Shown here one piece after another: positions 1 through 8,558 of a stretch of DNA of 42,078 nt (positions within the stretch are counted from its first letter, which is position 1; each line of letters starts with the position of its first letter). Source of the stretch: Nitratireductor aestuarii (GTDB taxonomy: Bacteria > Pseudomonadota > Alphaproteobacteria > Rhizobiales > Rhizobiaceae); contig NZ_BMIF01000018.1 of the NCBI RefSeq assembly GCF_014641695.1, positions 1 through 42,078 of the forward strand, in the 5' to 3' direction. A program made the translations under genes and the position numbers. The notes under the pieces are model-generated. The model made no database searches. It was given only the letters and a program-made list of their open reading frames with translations, and had not been told where the DNA came from.

Positions 1-53
1 CCGACATTGGCGACCTGCTGCCGTTCAACTTCTCCAAGGCAAATGCCAAATAA
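1..53 (+). CDS. tnpC: IS66 transposase (TnpC), C-terminal fragment
   Basis: Only the last 16 codons are visible (frame starting at position 3), ending in TAA at 51-53. They read DIGDLLPFNFSKANAK, which fits the short C-terminal element of IS66 transposases, typically of the form I(D/G)xLLPWNF. The position about 75 bases inside the element's right terminal repeat is also as expected. The catalytic DDE domain is outside the window, so function cannot be judged. The family call rests on this tail together with the terminal repeat. Confidence 0.7.
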   Translation, partial: DIGDLLPFNFSKANAK

Positions 54-127
54 AGCTGGATACGGCTAGAACCCGTGCGCGATTACGCCTGAAGAGGCCG
101 TCTAGGCGCATCGAAAATCGCGCTTAC
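1..127 (+). mobile_element. Right end of an IS66-family insertion sequence
   Basis: Positions 107-127 read toward a terminal repeat ending GCGCTTAC. Its reverse complement starts GTAAGCGCGATTTTC and matches, with one difference in 15 bases, the element start GTAAGCGCGAATTTC at 41778. GTAAGCG is the usual tip of IS66-family elements. Positions 3-53 are the last codons of the transposase. The element should end at 127, and the 8-bp target duplication would be GTTCAACA at 128-135. The rest of the element lies outside the window. Confidence 0.85.
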
Positions 128-1246
128 GTTCAACAAGTTGGCGTTGATCCTGCGCATTTTTTCCAGGGAAGCCATCGGATCTTGGATGGACTTGACCACG
201 ATCCGGGGCGCAGTTGGGGACTTGTTGCTTTCGGCCCTGTAGTATGTGTAAAAGCAATCGCCATCCGCGCTCTTCTGGCCGTCGCGCACGTAAAGTGTCC
301 CCGAGCGCTTAATGATACCCTTGTCGTCTTCAAAATCGGGTACAAACTTTTCCTTCACCTGCGCGAAGGCGTTCTTGAAGATCCGCCTCATGGAACCCTT
401 ATCCTCAAAGTTTTCCTTGATGACGAGGGACTCGATCAGGTCAAACTGAAACCTTGATCCCGAAGAGTTCACCAGCCTCGTGCGAAACTCGGTGAACTTG
501 GTGCCAAGCGCATCATTGTCGAGAACCTCAGACCACGCCGCCGCGAGGGCATTGGCAAGCTTTTTTTCCTTCGAAGGCTTCCCTTCTTTTTTTTCCGGAT
601 CAACAGCGACCGCCTCTCCTTCAACATCATCCGTCCTGCTGAAAAGCCGGCCTACGGGCCCGCACACGTTCTCCAACAGATAGTTCTTCGCGCTGGAACC
701 CCAAGAAGAGATGGTGCTTGTGAAATTCTTGTAGTACTTCTTGGCCGTACCTCCTTCGAGCTCGTCCTTGGTAATTTTCTCCTTATAGGTGCCAATGACA
801 AGGATAGTTGCCTCTTGTAGCCTTGCGCCAAGAAGCGCAAATTCGCTTCCAGCAGGCCCGTCAGGGAGCGGAGCAAAGGAAAACAGAATATCCTTAAGCA
901 ATACTTGGATGTCTGCCCCAGTAATGTCCTTGTCGATGACATTAGACAGGAGCCGATCCTGGATTGCCTGGCTCATGTCGTAACCGCGCTGGATACGACA
1001 CTGGCGTATGACATCCTCTATGACTTCACGCACGAGGATGCGACGGTCATGCGCCTTTCCGGAGACGAATTCCCATAGCTTTACAGCCTGCCCGCGAAAC
1101 CCCGTGTGAAAAGTCCGCGCGTAGATCTCTATACCGTCGTCTTTCCGGCGGGCCTTGAATTTCTGGTCCTTGTTCGCCGTTGCAGCTGCCTCGAGAAAGG
1201 CGATCGGGTCGGAATTTTTCTTATAGATGTAGGATGCATCAACCAT
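83..1246 (-). pseudogene. Putative chaperone-dependent secreted protein, truncated by IS66
   Basis: I do not recognise this protein. The frame gives 387 residues, but only the first 373 are native. The last 14 codons (83-127) are read out of the IS66 end, so the original C-terminus is lost. It starts with ATG at 1246, 16 bases after the stop of the CesT-like chaperone gene, so the two are almost certainly co-transcribed. It has no signal peptide and no membrane segments. It is rich in Lys, Glu and Asp, with a highly charged low-complexity stretch (DPEKKEGKPSKEKK) near residues 218-231 that looks like a linker between two globular parts. Such a protein directly behind a type III chaperone gene suggests a cognate secreted substrate or effector. 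That role is inference from context only. Base composition is AT-richer than the core genes to the right, which suggests horizontal acquisition. Confidence 0.55.
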
Positions 1247-1262
1247 GGCAATACTCGCTTGA

Positions 1263-1709
1263 CTATATCTTTATCTCGTCGAGTTGCACCTGTTTGGGTG
1301 ATGCAACGCTCAGATGTTCAATCAGCGCAGTGAAAGCCCGGGCCTTTTCGACCATGTGGGCAAGGACATTTGTAAGAAAGTCTGTCGACAGCTCTTCTTG
1401 AAACAGCGGCACCATCAGGACCGGCCGCAGCTCATCATTCAAAGATGCATAGACGCAGCCTGTTTCGCGCCACAGAAAGCTGTACTGCAACAGATGTGTC
1501 AGCACCGCCGCTTCGCTCAGCTCAGACAGCGTACTGAGCTCGACAGACACCATCATCCGTCGCGTTTTCTCATCAAGTTCGAGCACGACATCCAGATCAT
1601 CGAGCCGAACCAGCCACTCTCCGTTCGGCCGCTGCAAAATTCCTTTGACCGATGGTAACTTTTGGCCAATTTCCGCAATCATTGCACTCAATCTATCAAC
1701 AACATCCAT
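1263..1709 (-). CDS. CesT/Tir-like type III secretion chaperone
   Basis: A small acidic protein of 148 residues from ATG at 1709, or 157 from an in-frame GTG at 1736; neither start has a strong ribosome site. The order of elements matches the CesT family: an N-terminal helix (VVDRLSAMIAEIG), a strand-rich middle with the paired strands EWLVRLDDLDVVLELDE, then a helix (LTHLLQYSFLWRETGC), a strand (VYASLNDELRPVLMVPL) and a long C-terminal helix. Members dimerise and hold the N-terminal part of a secreted effector partly unfolded. The YbjN family shares this fold and is the main alternative. The gene lies directly upstream of the 83-1246 gene with a 16-base gap, the usual chaperone-effector arrangement. 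No type III apparatus genes are in the window. Confidence 0.6.
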   Translation of the reverse strand: MDVVDRLSAMIAEIGQKLPSVKGILQRPNGEWLVRLDDLDVVLELDEKTRRMMVSVELSTLSELSEAAVLTHLLQYSFLWRETGCVYASLNDELRPVLMVPLFQEELSTDFLTNVLAHMVEKARAFTALIEHLSVASPKQVQLDEIKI

Positions 1710-1736
1710 GTAGTTAACCCGATTGTTTGCGCCCAC

Positions 1737-1961
1737 ATAACCGACTAAAGCAATTGCGGTTCGAAAATGTGTCGAATGTTACAAACCTATATTAATCTAT
1801 TGATGGTGGTTTTGGAACATACACTATATGTTTTCTTACACATCTTACCTTCTACCATCTCGCCTTACGCAGCTTTTTCCCTTAACCCCCCATCAACCAT
1901 TCATGCTCACGCGGTTTTAAGGGTCCGGCATGTATGCAAGGAGCAACGCAGGGAATTTCGC
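1737..1961. promoter_or_regulatory. AT-rich divergent promoter region
   Basis: This gap of about 225 bases separates the minus-strand chaperone gene from the plus-strand HerA-like gene and is clearly AT-richer than its surroundings. A possible plus-strand sigma-70 promoter is TTGATG at 1800-1805 with CTATAT at 1824-1829 (18-base spacer), about 130 bases before the chosen ATG of the ATPase gene. An open frame continues from 1767 into the ATPase but encodes an unlikely hydrophobic leader. Confidence 0.3.
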
Positions 1962-3701
1962 ATGTACGCAGAAGACGCATCGCAGCGCAGTGAACTCACT
2001 TCGCAGGAAAGGCGCAGACAGGGCCAGAGGGACGATCGACTCCTTGGCCGTGTCAGCCGATGCGATGGCGCAACTGCCGTTATTTCAGGTTATGCGCCGA
2101 ACGAGGCCTATACGGCGCTGACAGTCGGCAAGCTGATCACGATCAACCTGGGGCCCATCCGCACCGTGGCTCTCGTCTATTCGATCGAGCGCATACCCGG
2201 ACAGACGGAAGACATCCTCGGGCCGACCGCCATTTCCGTCGAGCTTATCGGCGAAGTGCGCGACATCGACGGCAAGGCGACCTTCGATCGCGGCATCACC
2301 GAATACCCCTTCATCGGCGCACCGGCGCACCGCATCCGCTCCGTCGACCTGCAGGCGATCTACGATCTCGGCGGGGCGAGCACCATCCGTGTCGGCACCC
2401 TGTCACAGGATAGCGCAGTCGATGCGGTGGTTGCGGTCGATACGGTGCTGAGTCGCCACTTCGCCATCGTTGGCACCACCGGCGTCGGCAAGTCGACGGC
2501 AGTCACCCTGCTCCTGCGCAAGATCGTCGAGGCAAAGCCTGATCTCAGCGTTGTTCTCTTCGATCCACACAACGAATTCTCCTCGGCGCTGCCAGATCTC
2601 TGCATGCGCATGGATCTCGGGACACTTGTGCTTCCCTTCTGGCTGTTCCGTATGGAGGAGCTGACCGAGGTTCTCTATCGCGGACGCGAGGCGCCGGCCG
2701 ACGAGCTGGAACTGCTGCGCGACCTGATCGTCCACGCCAAGCATGGCTATCGCGAACCCACGATCTCGCTACGCCGAAAGGGCGATGCCACCGGCATCAC
2801 GGCGGATACGCCCATCCCGTACCGCATTGCAGACGTGATTGCCGAGATCTCCAACCGAATGGGCGCGCTTGATGCCAAGGTCGAGCGTCCGCACCTGCGC
2901 CAGCTGCGTCTGCGGCTGGAGGCGGCGCTCAACGACCCGCTCTATCGCTTCATGTTCGGCACCCACGTGAGTGAAGACAGCGTGCACGAAACGCTGGGTG
3001 CGATCTTCCGCCTTCCCAATGATGGCCGGCCCATCACCTGCATGGAAATGGCGGGTGTTCCGGGGGAAGTCGTGAACGCCGTCTGCTCGGTGCTGGCGCG
3101 TCTTGCGTTCGATCTCACCACCTGGGGCAATGGCAAGCTGAAAATCCTCATCATGTGCGAGGAAGCCCACCGTTACATTCCCTCCGACCCGCGTCTGGGC
3201 TTCGCACCCACCCGTCACGCACTCGCCCGCATCGCCCGCGAAGGTCGCAAGTATGGCTGCTACCTTGGCGTTATTACCCAGCGTCCGGGCGATCTCGATC
3301 CGACGGTCCTGTCGCAATGTTCGACCATCTTCGCCATGCGACTGGCCAACGAGGCGGACCAGGCGATCATCAAGTCGGCAACCGGCGATGCTTCAGCCTC
3401 GACCCTCGCCTTCCTGCCCGCACTTGGCCAGCGCGAAGCCATTGCCTTCGGTGAAGGGGTCGCGACGACCATGCGGCTCAAGTTCGAGAGGGTTCCCGAG
3501 ATGTATCTTCCGGGCAAGGCGAGCGAGGATCCGTTGGCCGACAGCCAGAAGGACGGCGTGGACCTGCGCAAGATCATGGACAAGATGCGCAACATCACTC
3601 CTCCCGCTGTGGCCCAGGCTGCAGCCGCCTCCCAGAGGATTGCAGCAAGCGAGCCCGCAAGCACACCTTCAACTCCGACGGGCAGCCGCTTCTTCAGCTG
3701 A
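1962..3701 (+). CDS. HerA/DUF87-type hexameric ATPase
   Basis: A 579-residue protein of the HerA-FtsK ATPase superfamily. Residues of about 20-130 form a beta-rich HAS-barrel-like N-terminal domain. Walker A GTTGVGKST lies near residue 170 and Walker B (KILIMCEEAH) near residue 395, with a later motif VITQRPGDLDP typical of the family. HerA proteins are ring translocases that usually pump DNA, in archaea with the nuclease NurA for end resection; some bacterial relatives act in phage defence with nuclease or sirtuin partners. No NurA-like or other nuclease gene is adjacent, so its role here is open. The frame extends upstream to 1767, but the extension is hydrophobic and compositionally odd; ATG at 1962 begins the charged, family-like sequence. 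Its stop abuts the miaA stop with no gap. Confidence 0.8.
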   Translation: MYAEDASQRSELTSQERRRQGQRDDRLLGRVSRCDGATAVISGYAPNEAYTALTVGKLITINLGPIRTVALVYSIERIPGQTEDILGPTAISVELIGEVRDIDGKATFDRGITEYPFIGAPAHRIRSVDLQAIYDLGGASTIRVGTLSQDSAVDAVVAVDTVLSRHFAIVGTTGVGKSTAVTLLLRKIVEAKPDLSVVLFDPHNEFSSALPDLCMRMDLGTLVLPFWLFRMEELTEVLYRGREAPADELELLRDLIVHAKHGYREPTISLRRKGDATGITADTPIPYRIADVIAEISNRMGALDAKVERPHLRQLRLRLEAALNDPLYRFMFGTHVSEDSVHETLGAIFRLPNDGRPITCMEMAGVPGEVVNAVCSVLARLAFDLTTWGNGKLKILIMCEEAHRYIPSDPRLGFAPTRHALARIAREGRKYGCYLGVITQRPGDLDPTVLSQCSTIFAMRLANEADQAIIKSATGDASASTLAFLPALGQREAIAFGEGVATTMRLKFERVPEMYLPGKASEDPLADSQKDGVDLRKIMDKMRNITPPAVAQAAAASQRIAASEPASTPSTPTGSRFFS

Positions 3702-4580
3702 TCAAGCCGCCACGCGCATCCAATCCGGCCCGAGCTGATTGCGGAACCAGGTCATCTGGCGCTTGGCATATTGGCGGCTGGCAGCCTTGGCGCGCGTCGC
3801 TGCCTCTTCCAGGCTGATCTCTCCGGCAAGATAGGCGGTGATCTCAGGCACGCCGATGGCCTTTGCTGCCGGCAGCGCGGGGTCGAGAGCGAGCGCGTTG
3901 AGCGCCTTCACCTCCTCGATCGCGCCTTGTTCGAGCATCGCGTCGAACCGATCGGAAATCCTGCGCGCAAGCGCTGCGCGATCCGGCTCCAGCACGATCT
4001 TTTCCGCACTCTCGCCATCCACAAGCGGCACGGTCCGCTCCTTCTGCCAGCTGGAAATTGGCCGTCCTGAGGCCTCGACCACCTCGAGAGCCCGCGCGAT
4101 CCGTTGGCTGTCGGAGGGCTTGAGGCGGGCGGCTGTCTCCGGGTCCCTTTCCTGCAGAATGCGGTGCAGAATTTCCGGCCCGTCTTCAGCTAGCCGTCCG
4201 CGCCAATGCTCCCGCACTTCGTCCGGAATTGTCGGCATGGGAGAGAGACCCTCGACGAGGCCGCGAAAATAGAGACCGGTTCCACCCACGAAGATTGCCG
4301 GCCGTCCTTCAAGGATCGGATCCAGCAGCAGAGCCTCGACATCCCTCATCCACCCCCCAGTGGAATAGGGCTGGGAAGGATGCACATGGCCGAACAGCCT
4401 ATGCGGCGCCTCTGCCATCTCCACCTCGCCGGGACGCGCCGTCAGCAGCCGCAGGACCGAATAGACCTGCATGGAGTCGGTGTTGATGATGACGCCGCCG
4501 TTGCGCCGGGCGAGTTCCACTGCGCGAGCGGACTTGCCGCTTGCGGTTGGGCCCGCTATCAGGGTGGCACCTTTCAGCAT
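3702..4580 (-). CDS. miaA: tRNA dimethylallyltransferase
   Basis: MiaA transfers a dimethylallyl group to N6 of A37 in tRNAs that read UNN codons, the first step to ms2i6A. The 292-residue protein has a P-loop GPTASGKS at residues 10-17, the INTDSMQVY segment that contacts substrate, and GGTGLYF further on, all standard for the family. The open frame runs upstream to 5111, but that part is antisense to serB; ATG at 4580 gives the normal family N-terminus. It is divergent from serB with only 31 bases between the starts, so their promoters must overlap the neighbouring gene ends. It converges with the HerA-like gene. Confidence 0.95.
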   Translation of the reverse strand: MLKGATLIAGPTASGKSARAVELARRNGGVIINTDSMQVYSVLRLLTARPGEVEMAEAPHRLFGHVHPSQPYSTGGWMRDVEALLLDPILEGRPAIFVGGTGLYFRGLVEGLSPMPTIPDEVREHWRGRLAEDGPEILHRILQERDPETAARLKPSDSQRIARALEVVEASGRPISSWQKERTVPLVDGESAEKIVLEPDRAALARRISDRFDAMLEQGAIEEVKALNALALDPALPAAKAIGVPEITAYLAGEISLEEAATRAKAASRQYAKRQMTWFRNQLGPDWMRVAA

Positions 4581-4611
4581 GGCACCTTCGCCAGCAAAAC
4601 CGGACACTCCA

Positions 4612-5499
4612 ATGGCACTTGTCGCAACGCTTATCTCCAATCCCAAGGCCGCAAATCTCAGCCAGTCAGTGGCGAATATGGCAGGCAACGCCCTTGGCGC
4701 AACCACCATTGAGTGGCTCGCACCGGAAATCGCCTGTGACATTGCCGTTCCGGAAGGTCTGTCGCGCGAAGCTGCCGAGCAGGCAATCCGCGCCGCGCTT
4801 GGTGACGCGCCGATCGACGTGGCCGTGCAGGAAGCCGATGGCCGTCGCAAGAAGATGCTCATCGCGGACATGGATTCGACCATGATCGACCAGGAGTGCA
4901 TTGACGAGCTCGCCGCCGAGGTTGGCATCAAGGACCACGTCGCCGCCATCACCGCGCGCGCCATGAATGGCGAGATCGCCTTCGAACCAGCGCTTCGCGA
5001 GCGCGTCGCGCTCTTGAAGGGGCTGGAGCTCTCCGTCATCGACCGCGTCATCGAGGGACGTATCACGCTTGCCTCCGGTGGACGCGAGCTGATCGCCACC
5101 ATGCGCGCCAATGGCGCCTATGCGGCGCTGGTCTCTGGCGGCTTCACGGTCTTCACCGGACGCATCGCCGAAATGCTGGGCTTTCACGAGCATCGGTCCA
5201 ACACGCTGATCGAGGAGGACGGCAAGCTTGCCGGTCTCGTCGCTGAACCGATCCTCGGTCGCGAAGCCAAGGCAAATTCGCTGAACGAGATCGCTGACCG
5301 CCTCGGCATCACGCCCGCAGAGGTCATGGCAGTAGGCGACGGCGCTAACGATCTCGACATGCTGCGCATCGCAGGCGCTGGTGTCGCTCTCCACGCCAAG
5401 CCGTCCGTTGCCGCGCAGGCGCAGATTCGCATTGACCACGGCGACCTGACTGCGCTTCTTTACCTGCAGGGCTACAGACAAGAGGAGTTTGCTGGATGA
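4612..5499 (+). CDS. serB: Phosphoserine phosphatase
   Basis: SerB dephosphorylates L-phosphoserine, the last step of serine biosynthesis. It is a HAD-superfamily enzyme of 295 residues: the nucleophile motif DMDST is at residues 86-90, and the Mg-binding motif ([11 protein letters not shown]) is near residue 242. The N-terminal ~80 residues form the ACT-like extension found in long SerB proteins. Start ATG 4612 ([10 protein letters not shown]) is chosen by family resemblance. An in-frame ATG at 4579 would overlap the miaA start codon on the other strand. The stop overlaps the next gene's start (ATGA), so serB and the GNAT gene are one operon. Confidence 0.94.
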   Translation: MALVATLISNPKAANLSQSVANMAGNALGATTIEWLAPEIACDIAVPEGLSREAAEQAIRAALGDAPIDVAVQEADGRRKKMLIADMDSTMIDQECIDELAAEVGIKDHVAAITARAMNGEIAFEPALRERVALLKGLELSVIDRVIEGRITLASGGRELIATMRANGAYAALVSGGFTVFTGRIAEMLGFHEHRSNTLIEEDGKLAGLVAEPILGREAKANSLNEIADRLGITPAEVMAVGDGANDLDMLRIAGAGVALHAKPSVAAQAQIRIDHGDLTALLYLQGYRQEEFAG

Positions 5500-6062
5500 A
5501 ACCGATCGTCACGGACCGACTGATCCTGCGCAACTGGGAAGATCGCGACCGTGAGCTGTTTCATCACATCAACTCCGATGACACGGTCATGGAGTTCTTC
5601 GAGTTCAGGCGCAACCGCGAAGAAGCCGATCGCGTCATGGATCGCATCCGCGATGGCATTGACCGCAATGGGTTCGGCTTCGCTGCGATCGAACTGAAAG
5701 AGACTGGCGAGTGCCTGGGCTTTGCCGGGCTCTCGATCGTTACGGACACCCCGCCGGTGCCGGACGGGTCAATCGAAATCGGCTGGCGACTGGGCGCCGG
5801 GCACTGGGGCATGGGATACGCCTCAGAGGCGGCAAGAGCGTGGCTCCGCTTCGGTTTTGAAACGCTGAAGCTTCGGGAAATCATCGCCTTCGCCGTGCAG
5901 GACAATCATCGTTCGACCGCCGTCATGAAGCGCCTTGGCATGGAACATCGACCCGAAGGCGATTTCCTGCACCCGAAGGTTGGCGATGAGTTCCCGCACC
6001 TGCGTCCGCACGTGTTCTATGCGATCACGCGCGACCAGTGGGAAGCGAACAACGCAGACTGA
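5496..6062 (+). CDS. GNAT-family N-acetyltransferase (RimJ/RimL type)
   Basis: A 188-residue acetyltransferase of the GNAT fold. It begins VTDRLILRNWEDRD, typical of the RimJ/RimL/Acetyltransf_3 group. The acetyl-CoA-binding segment GWRLGAGHWGMGYASEAARA is followed by the family signature VQDNHRSTAVMKRLGM. These enzymes acetylate protein N-termini, amino acids, antibiotics or polyamines; the substrate cannot be read from sequence. It overlaps serB by four bases and is probably translationally coupled. The C-terminal half has the pattern HPxVxxxxxLRPHVFYxI seen in many rhizobial members. It ends seven bases before a convergent gene. Confidence 0.88.
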   Translation: MKPIVTDRLILRNWEDRDRELFHHINSDDTVMEFFEFRRNREEADRVMDRIRDGIDRNGFGFAAIELKETGECLGFAGLSIVTDTPPVPDGSIEIGWRLGAGHWGMGYASEAARAWLRFGFETLKLREIIAFAVQDNHRSTAVMKRLGMEHRPEGDFLHPKVGDEFPHLRPHVFYAITRDQWEANNAD

Positions 6063-6069
6063 TCACCAT

Positions 6070-6351
6070 CTATGGGGTAGGAATGCCGAACCGTCCCGTC
6101 TTCGGAAGGGCGATCTCGACCTCACCGCTCGTCGCGACGATCTTCTTCATGAGCTGGATGGCGCGTCCCACCGCACGGCTGCGTCCGAGTTCGTCCGGAT
6201 AAGCCACGGAGAACGGCATGCGGATCGAAACCGTCTCGCCGCCCTCTCCCACGAATTCTACCGTCAGCCATGGGCTGTTGGGGGCCTCCCGCTTGACGAT
6301 GGTGTCGACCAAGTGGAAGGGGTGCCTCTCTGCCGCTGAGGTAAAGGTCAT
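6070..6351 (-). CDS. Conserved small protein of unknown function
   Basis: A 93-residue protein that I cannot assign. It has no signal peptide, membrane segment or cysteine. It looks like a compact beta-rich domain (PWLTVEFVGEGGETVSIRMPFSVAYPD) followed by a helix (SRAVGRAIQLMKKIVATSG). Its start overlaps the stop of the upstream DUF2188-like gene (ATGA, 6348-6351), so the two are a coupled pair. It converges on the GNAT gene, with seven bases between the stops. Codon use is like the neighbouring core genes, which supports a real gene. Confidence 0.7.
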   Translation of the reverse strand: MTFTSAAERHPFHLVDTIVKREAPNSPWLTVEFVGEGGETVSIRMPFSVAYPDELGRSRAVGRAIQLMKKIVATSGEVEIALPKTGRFGIPTP

Positions 6352-6722
6352 CGTGAGCTCGCCATCGTTTGGTTTTCGACATCCACTTCCGGCCTGTCGT
6401 CGCCGGATTCAATTTCCTCGTGCCACCTGCCACGCTCGTCCTGGTATTCGATGAAGGAGTCCTCCCCGCTCATCTCATGCGCCTCGGCGGCATTCTGCGC
6501 GGCTATCACCGCTTCCCGCCGCGTCGGATGTGTTTCGGAGAAGACATCGCCTACCTTGTAGGCCCAGCCGCCATCATGCTCCACGATCTCGTAGACTATA
6601 TGCGGCGGTTTCCTCTTGCTCCGACCGTCGGTGATGAGGGCCCGTGGCTTCTGCTGCTGGCGACGCCCGCGCAGATAGGAAAAAACACCCCACAGACCGA
6701 GGAGCACCAGGATGAAACGCAT
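6348..6722 (-). CDS. DUF2188-like small protein with N-terminal membrane anchor
   Basis: A 124-residue protein. The first ~17 residues (MRFILVLLGLWGVFSYL) are a hydrophobic anchor, followed by a basic stretch (RGRRQQQKPR). Residues of about 40-85 carry the DUF2188-type pattern: a Tyr/Val strand, DGGWAYKVGDVFSETHPTRREAVIAAQNAAE, then a second strand. An acidic tail follows. DUF2188 domains are small alpha/beta folds of unknown function. It is co-directional and translationally coupled with the next small gene at 6351. Confidence 0.65.
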   Translation of the reverse strand: MRFILVLLGLWGVFSYLRGRRQQQKPRALITDGRSKRKPPHIVYEIVEHDGGWAYKVGDVFSETHPTRREAVIAAQNAAEAHEMSGEDSFIEYQDERGRWHEEIESGDDRPEVDVENQTMASSR

Positions 6723-6917
6723 TGTGGACCCTTCCAGAACAAGCGACGCTGATTAACGCGACGAGGGCCAACAGGTTCCCCATTAAGATTAGTCCACAGG
6801 CACATATTGGAACGGTTCCGCTTTCGGTCTAAACCTTCGCCTGAAGACCGATTGTCCGAGCGCGCATGACGACGCGGGCGCAGCCGTCACCGTCCAAGAA
6901 ACCCACGGGATCAACCG

Positions 6918-7709
6918 ATGAAGATTGCCACCTGGAACATCAATGGCGTGAAGGCGCGTATCGAAAGCCTGATGCATTGGCTGGAAGAGTCGGCCCCGGA
7001 CATCGTCTGCCTCCAGGAAATCAAGACCGTGGACGAGCTCTTTCCGCGCTTCGAGATCGAGGCAATGGGCTACAATGTCGAGACGCACGGCCAGAAGGGT
7101 TTCAACGGCGTCGCAATCCTGTCGAAGCTGCGTTTCGATGAGGTCTCACGCGGCCTGCCCGGCAACGACGCCGATGACCATTCCCGTTTCATCGAAGGTG
7201 TGTTCTCGACCAACAGGGGCGCGATCCGCGTTGTCTCTCTCTACCTGCCGAACGGCAACCCGTTCCCCGGCGAGAAGTTCAGCTACAAGCTCAACTGGAT
7301 GGACCGTCTCGAAAAGTGGACGGAAGCGCGGCTCGACCTCGAAGAACCGCTGGTGCTCGCCGGCGACTACAACATCATCCCCGAGCCGGAAGACGCCAGG
7401 AACCCTGAAGCCTGGCTGGGCGATGCGCTGTACCAACCCGAAAGCCGGCAGGCCTTCCGCCGTCTGCGCAACCTCGGCATGACGGACGCGCTGCGCGCCG
7501 TAAACGGGCGGCCTGAAACCTACACCTTTTGGGATTATCAGGCCGGCGCCTGGCAGAAGAACAACGGCATCCGCATCGACCACCTGATGCTCTCACCGGA
7601 GGCAGCCGATCATCTGATCACGACCAGGGTAGAGAAGCACACACGGTCATGGGAAAAGCCTTCCGACCACGTGCCTGTCGTCATTGAACTGGATCTCGAA
7701 GCCGCTTGA
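6918..7709 (+). CDS. xthA: Exodeoxyribonuclease III (AP endonuclease)
   Basis: XthA cuts DNA 5' to abasic sites and removes 3' blocking groups in base excision repair. The 263-residue protein matches the exonuclease III family throughout: MKIATWNINGVKAR at the start, CLQEIKT with the metal-binding Glu, the catalytic Tyr/Asn segment (SLYLPNGNP), GDYNIIPEPED, and the C-terminal RIDHLMLSP and SDHVPVVI motifs with the catalytic Asp-His pair. It is followed on the opposite strand by exoR, convergently, with 54 bases between the stops. Confidence 0.95.
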   Translation: MKIATWNINGVKARIESLMHWLEESAPDIVCLQEIKTVDELFPRFEIEAMGYNVETHGQKGFNGVAILSKLRFDEVSRGLPGNDADDHSRFIEGVFSTNRGAIRVVSLYLPNGNPFPGEKFSYKLNWMDRLEKWTEARLDLEEPLVLAGDYNIIPEPEDARNPEAWLGDALYQPESRQAFRRLRNLGMTDALRAVNGRPETYTFWDYQAGAWQKNNGIRIDHLMLSPEAADHLITTRVEKHTRSWEKPSDHVPVVIELDLEAA

Positions 7710-7763
7710 AAACGCAAAGGCTGGGCTGTTCTTTGACAAGCCCAGCAAGCGAGTGCGTTGAGT

Positions 7764-8558
7764 TCAGCGTACGCCGTTTTTCAGATAATCTTCAGCAAGC
7801 GCGATGGCGGTCCGGCGATCGGATTCCGCGGAGAGTGCGAATGCCTGTTCCTGCATGGCGCGGATCCAAGCCATGTCCTTCGGTGCGGCATGCTCCAGGG
7901 CGGTCGTCATCAAGGCAAGGCCACGAACCGTCTGTCCGCTCTGGAACAGAAGGTTGCCAAGGGTCGCCTGCGCGCCGACATGTCCCTTCTCTGAGGAAAG
8001 CTGCAGCCAGCGGGCCGCCTGTGTCACGTTGCGGGCGACACCCTCACCCTTGAGCAGCATCACACCCAGCTCATACTGAGCACCGGGATGCCGATAGGTC
8101 GCTGCCGCGCGCATGAAATATTCCTGCGCAAGCCCTGGGTTTGCCTGGATGGCAGAACCGGGAATGCCGGACTTCAGATACTGTGCGACCGCCACCAGGG
8201 CATCGGCCACATAGGTTTCATCCTCGCTGCCAGGCTGCACGTCGAGCTGCGCCACGGCACTGAAGAACCGGAATGCTTCATAGTCGTTGCGGGCAACGCC
8301 ATCGCCATCCGCATACATGCGTGCAAGCTTCCAGCGGGCGCCAACCTGCCCATTTTCAGCCGCATAGCGGTAGGCCTCGACGGCTTCTTCCTTCTTGCCG
8401 CTCTTGTAAGCCGAGAAGCCGAATTTGAAGACCGCCCACGGGCTCTTTTCCTGCTGCTGGACGACGATCTTGTCATCAAGCGCCGCTGCCGGGCCCGCAA
8501 CTGCGAGCATCATCAGCGCGCCAAAAACAACCCGCCCCAGACACTCAGACTTGCACAT
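7764..8558 (-). CDS. exoR: ExoR, periplasmic inhibitor of the ExoS-ChvI system
   Basis: ExoR is a periplasmic Sel1-repeat protein that binds the sensor ExoS and keeps the ExoS/ChvI two-component system off. It thereby limits succinoglycan production and controls motility and the acid response in rhizobia and Agrobacterium. The 264-residue protein has a signal peptide (LGRVVFGALMMLAVAGPAAA), then Sel1-like repeats such as FGFSAYKSGKKEEAVEAYRYAAENG and ARWLQLSSEKGHVGAQATLGNLLF. Length and sequence fit rhizobial ExoR. The frame extends to 8702; ATG at 8558 is chosen because it places the signal peptide at the N-terminus and has GGGA upstream. ExoS and ChvI are not in the window. Confidence 0.85.
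   Translation of the reverse strand: MCKSECLGRVVFGALMMLAVAGPAAALDDKIVVQQQEKSPWAVFKFGFSAYKSGKKEEAVEAYRYAAENGQVGARWKLARMYADGDGVARNDYEAFRFFSAVAQLDVQPGSEDETYVADALVAVAQYLKSGIPGSAIQANPGLAQEYFMRAAATYRHPGAQYELGVMLLKGEGVARNVTQAARWLQLSSEKGHVGAQATLGNLLFQSGQTVRGLALMTTALEHAAPKDMAWIRAMQEQAFALSAESDRRTAIALAEDYLKNGVR

Noticed and set aside
1767-1961. Extended N-terminus of the HerA-like ATPase with a membrane-like leader
   Set aside because: The leader lies in AT-rich intergenic sequence, has no ribosome site and is unlike HerA proteins; the ATG at 1962 fits better.
4581-5111. N-terminal extension of miaA to 5111
   Set aside because: It is antisense to serB and does not look like MiaA; the family start is at 4580.
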